Positions 1-5,136 of a DNA stretch of 11,404 bases are shown in pieces. The DNA is taken from positions 1 to 11,404 of the forward strand of contig JAUTXM010000516.1 of the NCBI GenBank assembly GCA_030838025.1, written 5' to 3'. The stretch is from Acidimicrobiaceae bacterium. GTDB lineage: Bacteria > Actinomycetota > Acidimicrobiia > Acidimicrobiales > Palsa-688. Every line of letters begins with the position of its first letter. Position 1 is the first letter of the stretch. The notes under the pieces are model-generated. The model was not told where the DNA came from. It ran no database searches and saw only the letters and a program-made list of their open reading frames with translations. Position numbers and translations under genes: made by a program.

Positions 1-126
1 AAGCCGAGGCCCCGAGGAACCTCGCGGCGCCCCTCGCACTTCCCCGAACGAGGAACGAGCTCCGCCCCTCGGGTCCTCAGCGACGCCGAGCGTATCGCCC
101 GAAATGCGGTGCAGCAAACGTCTCGA

Positions 127-140
127 CATGATTTTTCATG
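127..140. repeat. AT-rich inverted repeat downstream of the YbjN gene
   Basis: CATGA, a TTTT loop and TCATG form a perfect 5-bp inverted repeat about 26 bases past the YbjN stop codon. It stands out as AT-rich in GC-rich surroundings. It lacks a following T run on the minus strand, so it is not a textbook intrinsic terminator. It could be a 3' mRNA hairpin or a protein-binding palindrome. The rest of 1-165 shows no gene and no convincing terminator. Confidence 0.3.
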
Positions 141-165
141 ATTCTTCAGCCCGCCCTGGCGCAGA

Positions 166-675
166 TCAGCGCCCGAATTTCGCGCCAAATCCGATCGTCA
201 TGGCGGGCCGGAAGAAACGCTCCGAGTAGGCGTACGTCGAGCCGGTAATGCGGTCCAGCTCCGCGTCGTCGACCGCCGAAAGAGGCATCTGCCCGACCAG
301 GTACAGCGCATCCTCGGCGCCGATGGCGAAGCGCATACCGAACAGCTTGAGGTTGGCCCTCAGCAGGTACTCGTAACAGTCGGCCTGCCGCTCGACCGGC
401 GCCGGCATGAAGTAGCTCTCGTAGTGCAGCGTCCGCTGGCCGAGCGTCAGCCACACGGTGATGATCGCCTTCTCCTCCCCGCGCATCCGCACGTACCAGC
501 GCGGAAGCGAGGGGTCGCGATCGACGGCCGCGATCAGCGGGTTGTTGGCCTCCTCGTGTTCCGCCCAGGCGTCGATGGTGCGGCGGTAACGGGCGAGCTC
601 CGAATCAGAAGCCGGCGCAGACGCCGGCGCAGACGCAGACGCCGGCACAGATGCGGAAGGCGGCTCTAGCGGCAC
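166..675 (-). CDS. YbjN-domain protein encoded next to mshA
   Basis: A YbjN / type III secretion chaperone-like fold protein of 169 aa if the GTG at 675 is the start. That start overlaps the 3' end of mshA, so the two are probably translated from one mRNA. A second GTG at 648 is possible (160 aa); neither has a clear Shine-Dalgarno. Residues 1-25 are a low-complexity Pro/Ala/Ser stretch from a short DNA tandem repeat. The folded part begins around SELARYRRTIDAW and includes RWYVRMRGEEKAIITVWL, the YESYFMPAP segment and YEYLLRANLKLFGMRFAIG, typical of the family. A YbjN-family gene directly after mshA is also seen in mycobacteria (Rv0486-Rv0487, from memory). Its biochemical role is not established. 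A chaperone-like or regulatory function is inferred from the fold only. Confidence 0.8.
   Translation of the reverse strand: MPLEPPSASVPASASAPASAPASDSELARYRRTIDAWAEHEEANNPLIAAVDRDPSLPRWYVRMRGEEKAIITVWLTLGQRTLHYESYFMPAPVERQADCYEYLLRANLKLFGMRFAIGAEDALYLVGQMPLSAVDDAELDRITGSTYAYSERFFRPAMTIGFGAKFGR
611..652. repeat. Short tandem repeat inside the YbjN gene, 12-bp unit
   Basis: GCCGGCGCAGAC occurs twice in tandem (611-622, 623-634). A 6-base partial copy (GCAGAC) and a degenerate third copy (641-652) follow. Read on the minus strand it encodes the Ala/Pro/Ser-rich N-terminal segment of the YbjN protein. Its unit length is a multiple of three, so copy-number changes would lengthen or shorten the linker without breaking the frame. 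Confidence 0.75.
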
Positions 676-1961
676 TCGACGAGGCTGCGGGACGTGAGCT
701 CGGCGTAGCGCCGGCGCAACTGCTCCGCTGCCCCGGCCCAGGTGTACCCCCACGCTCGCCGTACCCCGGCATCACCCATGCTGCGGGCCAGGTCCCGGTC
801 CCGGAGGATGCGGGCGGTGTAGTCGGCGAACACCTTGGGGTCGCGCCCGTCGACCAGGAAGCCGGTGCGACCGTGGTCGACCAGGGTGGTCAGGCCGCCC
901 ACCGCGGACGCCACGACGGGGATGCCGCAGGCCGACGCCTCCAGGGCGACCAGGCCGAAGGACTCCGAGCGGCTGGGAACGAGCACCACGTCCGCGGCCC
1001 GGTAGTACGTCGAGAGCATCTCGTGACCCTGGGGCGCAACCAGGCGGAGGTGGTCCGCGATCCCGAGCCGCTCCGCGAGCCGGCCCACCCGTGCCATCTC
1101 GGCATCGCCCTGAGGTCCACTCGGCCCACCGACGGCGACGAGGGTGGCCCGGTGCAACGGCCCCGAACCGCCCGATCGCCAGTACTTCTGCTCGCCCGCC
1201 GGCCCGTGCACCAGGTGGCCCAGCGCCTCGACCGCAACACCGAGCGCCTTCAACGGCTGGATGCGCCCGACGAACAACAGCAACGGGGCATCGGCTGCGA
1301 AACCCAACGCCCGGCGAGCCTGGCGGTAGTCGCCGGGAGCGAAAAAGGCGTGGTCCACGCCCGGCGCCACGATCTCGATGCGGTCCGGGTCAGCCTGGTA
1401 CAACTCGATCAGCTGCTCCGCCTCGACCGAGCACGACGCCAGGACCGCGTCCGAGCAGCCGATCACCTTGGCCTCGGCCTCGGCCCGCCGGGCCGGCTCC
1501 GCGGCGTAGAGCTGTTCGGGGCTGGCTTCGGCCTTCACCCGGTCGAGGGTGTGAAACGTCGAGATCAGCGGCACGTCCAGCTCGTGCTTCAGGACGTGGC
1601 CGGCCACGCCCGACAACCAGTAGTTGGCATGGATGGCATCGGTCTCGATGCCTTCGGCGGCCAGGCGGCGCAGCCGCACACCCACCCCCTCGGTGAACTC
1701 GTCGATCACGCCCGGCAGCACTTCCTTGGCGACGGGGGCGAGCGGTCCGGCCGGGACGTGGTGGACCCGGAACCCGGGCTCCACCGACACCGTCGGCGGC
1801 TGGTCGGGATGCCACGCCCTGGTAAACACGTCGCAGGTGACACCCGAACGAGCCAGCGCCGACGAGAGCTCCCGCACGTAGACGTTCATGCCGCCACCGT
1901 CGCCGGTACCCGGCTGGGCCAGCGGGGAGGTGTGAAGCGAGAGGACGGCCAGGCTACGCAC
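666..1961 (-). CDS. mshA: D-inositol-3-phosphate glycosyltransferase MshA
   Basis: First enzyme of mycothiol biosynthesis, a cytosolic GT4 (GT-B fold) enzyme. It transfers GlcNAc from UDP-GlcNAc to 1L-myo-inositol-1-phosphate. The 431 aa match the family length. The N-terminal acceptor loop SPLAQPGTGDGGGMNVYV lies at residues 12-29 and contains Asn26. HANYWLSG is at 111-118. The donor-site pair Arg233 and Lys238 sits in VGRIQPLK, and SESFGLVALEA at 332-342 supplies Glu333 and Glu341. Residues about 251-270 form a Gly-rich insertion compared with the spacing I remember for the Corynebacterium enzyme. The start is GTG at 1961 with no Shine-Dalgarno; a TAGGGT hexamer lies 10 bases upstream. The YbjN gene overlaps its end. 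Mycothiol is the actinobacterial counterpart of glutathione, so this implies a thiol redox buffer in the host. Confidence 0.95.
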   Translation of the reverse strand: MRSLAVLSLHTSPLAQPGTGDGGGMNVYVRELSSALARSGVTCDVFTRAWHPDQPPTVSVEPGFRVHHVPAGPLAPVAKEVLPGVIDEFTEGVGVRLRRLAAEGIETDAIHANYWLSGVAGHVLKHELDVPLISTFHTLDRVKAEASPEQLYAAEPARRAEAEAKVIGCSDAVLASCSVEAEQLIELYQADPDRIEIVAPGVDHAFFAPGDYRQARRALGFAADAPLLLFVGRIQPLKALGVAVEALGHLVHGPAGEQKYWRSGGSGPLHRATLVAVGGPSGPQGDAEMARVGRLAERLGIADHLRLVAPQGHEMLSTYYRAADVVLVPSRSESFGLVALEASACGIPVVASAVGGLTTLVDHGRTGFLVDGRDPKVFADYTARILRDRDLARSMGDAGVRRAWGYTWAGAAEQLRRRYAELTSRSLVECR

Positions 1962-1971
1962 GGTCGGTGAG

Positions 1972-1977
1972 ACCCTA
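1972..1977 (-). promoter_or_regulatory. Candidate -10 hexamer of mshA
   Basis: TAGGGT on the minus strand ends 10 bases before the GTG start of mshA. It fits the TANNNT pattern seen before several other genes here that lack a Shine-Dalgarno, although its spacing is slightly longer. No convincing -35 box was found. Confidence 0.35.
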
Positions 1978-2007
1978 CCCGTACCACCCCGTTATCCCAC
2001 TCGGTCG

Positions 2008-2037
2008 AAAAGGCGGTCTGGGGAAAAGGTCCCCGCC
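2008..2037 (-). terminator. Probable intrinsic terminator after the XRE gene
   Basis: Read on the minus strand, GGCGG (2037-2033) can pair with CCGCC (2016-2012). Further G/C pairs are possible inside the loop, and the hairpin is followed directly by TTTT (2011-2008). It lies about 100 bases downstream of the XRE stop codon and upstream of the putative mshA promoter. That position would separate the c-di-GMP gene run from mshA. The stem is interrupted, so the call is moderate. Confidence 0.45.
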
Positions 2038-2041
2038 CTAC

Positions 2042-2054
2042 CAAGGCGGCCTTG
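2042..2054. promoter_or_regulatory. Palindrome CAAGGC-G-GCCTTG between the XRE gene and mshA
   Basis: A perfect 6-bp inverted repeat around a single central base, in the 175-base gap between the XRE stop and mshA. It resembles an operator half-site pair. No known consensus was recognised, and it could equally be part of the downstream hairpin region. Confidence 0.3.
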
Positions 2055-2136
2055 CCGGGGGAGAACCGCCGGGGCGTGCAGGGCCGAGCGTGGCGCGACC
2101 AAAGCCGGTCAACCAACTCACGCCGGCCGCGGCGTA

Positions 2137-2571
2137 CTACGCCGACGCGGGATCGGTGCTGCTGCCACCCGCAGAACCGGTGGCCGTCTCGCCTCCGCCA
2201 CGAGCCGCCACGGGAACGCCGCCGTTGGTGTTCTCGTGGACGAACGAGAGGTAGACCCGGATCAAGGTTTGCTTCTGGTCCTCGTTGAGCGTCGGGTCCC
2301 GGAGGATCTCGTCGACCAACCCCGGGCCGTCGACCCGTTCCTCGAGGATCCCGGCTCGGACATACAGCGTTTCCGCCGAGATCCGCAACGCTTTGGCGAT
2401 CTGCTGGAGGATCTCCGCCGACGGCTTGCGCAACCCGCGTTCGATCTGGCTGAGGTAGGGATTGGAGATCCCGGCCATGTCCGACAGCCGCCGCAACGAC
2501 AGCCGGGCTCCCGATCGCTGCTCCCGGATGAACTCGCCCAGCTCACGCCAGCGATCAGGGAGCTCCACCAT
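2137..2571 (-). CDS. XRE-family helix-turn-helix regulator
   Basis: A 144-aa DNA-binding regulator. The HTH_3 domain spans about residues 10-65: FIREQR at 14-19, then SLRRLSDMAGISNPYLSQIE with the recognition helix near 36-45, then GLRKPSAEILQQIAKAL and SAETLYVRAGIL. This wording is characteristic of a conserved actinobacterial XRE family (I recall Mycobacterium Rv0474 as a member; not checked). Residues about 75-110 (DEILRDPTLNEDQKQTLIRVYLS) look like a small helical effector or dimerisation segment. The last 30 residues are low-complexity Gly/Ala/Ser. The ATG at 2571 starts right before the HTH, 11 bases after the HD-GYP stop codon. The reading frame stays open far upstream, but that part only overlaps the HD-GYP gene. 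Being the last gene of the run, it may be translationally coupled. Its targets are unknown. Confidence 0.85.
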   Translation of the reverse strand: MVELPDRWRELGEFIREQRSGARLSLRRLSDMAGISNPYLSQIERGLRKPSAEILQQIAKALRISAETLYVRAGILEERVDGPGLVDEILRDPTLNEDQKQTLIRVYLSFVHENTNGGVPVAARGGGETATGSAGGSSTDPASA

Positions 2572-2582
2572 GGGCAGCGAGC

Positions 2583-3326
2583 CTAGGGCTGAGTCGTCGA
2601 TGCGGGTAATCCGGGCGGGGCGAACTCCTCGGCCAATGGCACGAATGCGGTCACCACGTCGGGGTCGAACTGCGTCCCCGCCATCCGCCGCAACTCGCCC
2701 ACCGCGTGGTCGAGCGACAACGCATTGCGGTAGGGCCGGTCGGTCGTCATGGCATCGAAGGCGTCGACCACCGAGAAGACCCGGGCGGGAACGGGTATCT
2801 CGTCGCGCCGCAGGCCGGCGGGGTACCCGGATCCGTCGAACATCTCGTGGTGGGAGCGCACGATCTCGGCGGCATTCTTGAGAAAGGGGATACCCGACAC
2901 GATCTGGTAGCCAATAAGGGGGTGGGTCCTCATGACCCGCCACTCGGCCGCGGTCAGCGGTCCCGGCTTGCCCAAGATTCGCTCCGGCACGCCGACCTTG
3001 CCGGCGTCGTGCAACAAGAAGCCGTATTGGGCGTCGGGATAGTCGTCGTGGATGTTGAGCGCCTTCATCACCGCCACGCCGTAGACCCGGCATCGTTCGA
3101 GGTGCTGGCCGGTATAGGCATCCTTGGCCTCGACCACGAACGCCAACGACCGCACCGTCTCCAGGAATGCCGTCTCGAGGGTGGCCAGGGCGTTTTCCAG
3201 CTCCGTGGCCCGGGACTTCGCCTTGCGGTAGGCGGCCACGGCGTCCTTGGCCAGCTGATGGAGTTGGCGCTCGAATCGCTCCGGGTCGGAGAGCCCGGGA
3301 TCGGCGTTGAACACGTCGGTGGTCAT
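2583..3326 (-). CDS. HD-GYP domain cyclic di-GMP phosphodiesterase
   Basis: A 247-aa cytosolic protein predicted to hydrolyse c-di-GMP with a metal-dependent HD-GYP domain. Residues 14-60 form a charged, probably coiled-coil segment. The catalytic domain follows: KDAYTGQH with His75, the HD pair His106-Asp107 and Lys110 in HDAGKVGVP, His135, the His159-His160 pair in SHHEMFDGSGYP with the GYP signature at 167-169, and Asp188 in VVDAFDAMT. The His160-to-Asp188 distance of 28 equals that in the characterised Persephonella enzyme (from memory). All expected metal ligands of the HD core are present, so the enzyme should be active. ATG 3326 begins one base after the receiver's TGA, which implies translational coupling. 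Together the two resemble an RpfG-type receiver/HD-GYP protein split in two. Confidence 0.92.
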   Translation of the reverse strand: MTTDVFNADPGLSDPERFERQLHQLAKDAVAAYRKAKSRATELENALATLETAFLETVRSLAFVVEAKDAYTGQHLERCRVYGVAVMKALNIHDDYPDAQYGFLLHDAGKVGVPERILGKPGPLTAAEWRVMRTHPLIGYQIVSGIPFLKNAAEIVRSHHEMFDGSGYPAGLRRDEIPVPARVFSVVDAFDAMTTDRPYRNALSLDHAVGELRRMAGTQFDPDVVTAFVPLAEEFAPPGLPASTTQP

Positions 3327-3327
3327 C

Positions 3328-3696
3328 TCAGGTCCCGATGAGCTCGGCGACGAGATCGAGTAGCTCGATCGAGGAGAACGGCTTGGTGACAAAGGCGTTG
3401 GCGCCCGCCAGCCGGCAGTCGTTTTCCAAGTCCGGGTCGTCGCGGGCGGTCAGGACGATGACTTTCACCCGCTCGTGGTCCAGCCGCCGGCACACCTCGA
3501 CACCGTCGAGACCCGGCATCATGATGTCGAGCACCACGACGGCCGGTTCGGTTGTCGTGGCCAGTGCCAGGGCCGACTCCCCGTCCGTCGCCTCTGCGAC
3601 CTCGAACTCGTCGGCCTCCAGCACGGTTCGTACCAACCGTCTGATCATGTCGTCGTCGTCAACTACCAGCACGACCCGCCCCTTGGTCTCGCTCAC
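3328..3696 (-). CDS. Stand-alone response regulator receiver protein
   Basis: A single CheY-like receiver domain of 122 aa with no output domain. The acidic pocket Asp13-Asp16 comes first in VVDDDDMIRR. Phospho-acceptor Asp57 is in VLDIMMPGLDG, the switch Thr83 in VLTARDD, and Lys105 in VTKPFSS. All canonical residues are present, so it should be phosphorylated by a histidine kinase, which is not in this window. The start is GTG at 3696, 24 bases after the rsiG-like stop, with no clear Shine-Dalgarno. Its stop is one base from the start of the HD-GYP gene. I infer that it controls the neighbouring HD-GYP enzyme or the anti-sigma protein by direct contact, but the sequence alone does not show a partner. 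Confidence 0.93.
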   Translation of the reverse strand: MSETKGRVVLVVDDDDMIRRLVRTVLEADEFEVAEATDGESALALATTTEPAVVVLDIMMPGLDGVEVCRRLDHERVKVIVLTARDDPDLENDCRLAGANAFVTKPFSSIELLDLVAELIGT

Positions 3697-3720
3697 GACA
3701 GCTCGGTCACGTCGTCGTCG

Positions 3721-4257
3721 TCACGACAGGAGTGTGTCCACATTGGCCTCACCGGTCTTGTAACGACGCACGAGTTCGTCCTGCAACTGGTCGATCACGT
3801 CGTGCACCGACCGGCGCCCGCCCGAGACCTCGTGCTCGAACTCGGCCAGTGCGTCGACGATCTGGCGCAACTCGACCTCGCTGCGCTGCGGCAGGGTCCC
3901 GAGGGATTCGGCATCGACGATCTCGTCGAGCCGGTACATCTCGGACAGTTCGGGCTCGGCCGGGGCCATCAGCGTCGGCAACCGTCCCGTTCCCGGCGAC
4001 CGCATCCGTTCGCCCAATATCTCGGGGAGTCGTTGGACCAGGTCGGCGATGTCGCCCCCCGACGTGCCCGTCTCCCGCTGGCGCACCTCTGCCAGCACGA
4101 TATCCAGCCGGCCCTGCACCAGTCGGCGGACGTAGGAGAGGCCGACTTCGACCTCGGTGGCCTGGTCGCGGCGGTTCCTGATCTCGTCGATCGGGAGCGC
4201 CGGCAGTCCTTCGAGATAGGCCGGATCCAATAGGGCTTCGAGCGATGCAGATGCCAT
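3721..4257 (-). CDS. rsiG: RsiG-like c-di-GMP-responsive anti-sigma factor
   Basis: A 178-aa helical protein matching RsiG, which in Streptomyces sequesters the sporulation sigma factor WhiG when loaded with c-di-GMP. Two copies of the ligand signature E-x3-S-x2-R-x3-Q-x3-D are visible. Copy 1 is exact: Glu37, Ser41, Arg44, Gln48, Asp52. Copy 2 is Glu141, Ser145, Arg148, His152, Asp156, so Gln is replaced by His. Each lies in a helix predicted to form an antiparallel coiled coil, one near each end of the protein. The N-terminal stretch DPAYLEGLPALPIDEIRNRR resembles the RsiG N-terminus. The ATG at 4257 is 18 bases from the sodX stop, and a TACGAT hexamer 8 bases upstream suggests its own leaderless promoter. 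No whiG gene is in view. Identity as RsiG is strong by motif; WhiG as partner is inference. Confidence 0.85.
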   Translation of the reverse strand: MASASLEALLDPAYLEGLPALPIDEIRNRRDQATEVEVGLSYVRRLVQGRLDIVLAEVRQRETGTSGGDIADLVQRLPEILGERMRSPGTGRLPTLMAPAEPELSEMYRLDEIVDAESLGTLPQRSEVELRQIVDALAEFEHEVSGGRRSVHDVIDQLQDELVRRYKTGEANVDTLLS

Positions 4258-4265
4258 CCCAGGCG

Positions 4266-4271
4266 ATCGTA
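4266..4271 (-). promoter_or_regulatory. Candidate -10 hexamer of the rsiG-like gene
   Basis: TACGAT on the minus strand lies in the 18-base gap after sodX and ends 8 bases before the rsiG ATG. The string GGTACGATC before CCTGGGATG recurs almost unchanged before the DksA-like gene at 9400. No -35 match was found. Confidence 0.45.
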
Positions 4272-4275
4272 CCGC

Positions 4276-4629
4276 TCATCGGCCTCCGCCGATCGGTCCG
4301 CTGCGCGCAGTTGGCGCGTAGCGATACACCGCTCGGCCCAGAATGGCCCCCCGGTCGACCGGGCCGAACACCCGGCTGTCGGTGCTCTTGTCGGGATTGT
4401 CTCCTTCGACCACGACCAGTCGACGGTGGCGATCGACGGATGTCACCCGTTTCACCAACAGATGGTGGGCGTCGCGAGGATCGGCCACGGCGACGATGTG
4501 GCCCCGGCGCAGCCGGACCGGTGCAATGACGACCAGGCGATCACCGGCCGCCAAGGCCGGCTCCATGCTCGACCCCTCGACGATCACCCGCTTGACCAGC
4601 CGGCTAAATGGGAACACGGGATTTAGCAA
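4276..4629 (-). CDS. sodX: Nickel superoxide dismutase maturation peptidase SodX
   Basis: An S26 (signal peptidase I-like) Ser/Lys protease of 117 aa expected to cut the SodN propeptide and expose the nickel-binding His1. The catalytic Ser21 lies in VEGSSMEPALAAGDRL and the general base Lys60 in HHLLVKRV. The box GDNPDKSTDSR at 76-86 is the conserved S26 C-terminal motif. There is no obvious transmembrane anchor, as expected for a cytoplasmic maturation protease rather than a secretory signal peptidase. The start is TTG at 4629 or GTG at 4617; neither has a Shine-Dalgarno. It is divergent from sodN across 55 bases, whereas in Streptomyces sodN and sodX are co-directional. Genes of the c-di-GMP run follow closely downstream. 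Confidence 0.9.
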   Translation of the reverse strand: MLNPVFPFSRLVKRVIVEGSSMEPALAAGDRLVVIAPVRLRRGHIVAVADPRDAHHLLVKRVTSVDRHRRLVVVEGDNPDKSTDSRVFGPVDRGAILGRAVYRYAPTARSGPIGGGR

Positions 4630-4684
4630 CTAATGTCAATAAAAACACCCCGATCCCGGACTACCCGACAGCAAGGAGCTTGGC
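4630..4684. promoter_or_regulatory. Divergent sodX/sodN promoter region
   Basis: A 55-base spacer whose sodX-proximal part (about 4621-4650) is the most AT-rich stretch of the window. On the plus strand TAATGT (4631-4636) is a possible sodN -10. On the minus strand TTGACA (4639-4634) looks like a -35 box, but no -10 follows at the right distance. TTAG-CAA-CTAA (4623-4633) is a short palindrome overlapping the sodX start. I did not find a clear match to the Streptomyces Nur box, so nickel control is not demonstrated. Confidence 0.5.
4673..4678 (+). promoter_or_regulatory. Shine-Dalgarno of sodN
   Basis: AAGGAG ends 6 bases before the ATG at 4685. This is one of only two strong ribosome binding sites in the window. 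It fixes the sodN start and with it a 22-residue propeptide. Confidence 0.85.
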
Positions 4685-5104
4685 ATGCGCATTCTCCCGG
4701 CGTTGTTCTGCGCGCTCGACCGATTCTCGGTACCCGTTACGGTTCATGCTCACTGCGACCTCCCCTGTGGCGTCTACGACCCCGCCCAGGCCCGCATCGA
4801 GGCCGAATCGGTCAAAGGATGCATGGAGAAGTTCAACGCGTCCGACGACGACGTGTTCAAGACCCGGGCGGTCGTCATCAAGGAGCAGCGTGCGGAGCTC
4901 GTCAAGCACCACCTCTGGGTGCTGTGGACCGACTACTTCAAGCCGCCGCACCTGGAGGCGCACCCCACCTTGCATGAGCTGTTCTGGAAGGCGACCAAGG
5001 CCGCAGGTCAGGCCAAGCAGACCAACGACGTCGCCGTGGCCGAGGACTTGCTCAACCAGATCGCCGAGATCGACAGGATCTTCTGGGAGACCAAGAAGGC
5101 CTGA
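4685..5104 (+). CDS. sodN: Nickel-containing superoxide dismutase precursor
   Basis: Converts superoxide to oxygen and hydrogen peroxide using a Ni(II/III) centre; active as a cytoplasmic hexamer of four-helix bundles. The nickel hook HCDLPCGVY is at precursor residues 23-31, giving mature His1, Cys2, Asp3, Cys6 and Tyr9. Mature length is 117 aa, as in Streptomyces, with the conserved ARIEAESVK, IKEQRAELVKHHL, DYFKPPH and IDRIFWETKKA segments. The propeptide is 22 residues, longer than the 14 of Streptomyces, and contains Cys9. A further cysteine sits at precursor position 46 (mature 24), where the Streptomyces protein, as I recall it, has a non-cysteine residue. The ATG at 4685 is supported by AAGGAG. 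The divergent sodX gene supplies the processing protease. Expression is commonly nickel-induced, but no Nur site was recognised. Confidence 0.97.
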   Translation: MRILPALFCALDRFSVPVTVHAHCDLPCGVYDPAQARIEAESVKGCMEKFNASDDDVFKTRAVVIKEQRAELVKHHLWVLWTDYFKPPHLEAHPTLHELFWKATKAAGQAKQTNDVAVAEDLLNQIAEIDRIFWETKKA

Positions 5105-5121
5105 AACATCGAGGCCCGCTC

Positions 5122-5136
5122 GCGCCGTCAGGGCGC
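5122..5136. terminator. GC hairpin between convergent sodN and CdsA-like genes
   Basis: GCGCC, a GTCAG loop and GGCGC form a 5-bp stem in the 32-base convergent gap, directly next to the stop codon of the CdsA-like gene at 5137. There is no T run. It may act as a weak bidirectional terminator or mRNA end stabiliser. Confidence 0.3.

Noticed and set aside
3..28. GCCGAGG/CCTCGCGGC hairpin as terminator for a gene left of the window
   Set aside because: The stem has a 2-base bulge and a 10-base loop with no T run, and no gene end is visible at the left edge.
651..1970. Long plus-strand open frame of 439 codons
   Set aside because: It is entirely antisense to mshA. Its translation is rich in Arg/His/Gly with no recognisable domain, as expected for a shadow frame in GC-rich DNA.
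2572..3093. Possible 174-residue N-terminal extension of the XRE regulator
   Set aside because: The frame is open, but it overlaps the HD-GYP gene, and its translation is Arg/Gly-rich without similarity. The ATG at 2571 directly before the HTH is the sensible start.
3320..3392. Programmed frameshift joining the receiver and HD-GYP proteins
   Set aside because: The frames overlap, but there is no slippery heptamer at the junction, and the adjacent TGA-G-ATG arrangement is explained by ordinary translational coupling.
4615..4690. Nur box controlling sodN and sodX
   Set aside because: I looked for TTGCAA-type half-sites with 5-base spacing and found only partial matches such as TAGCAAC. The evidence is too weak to call.
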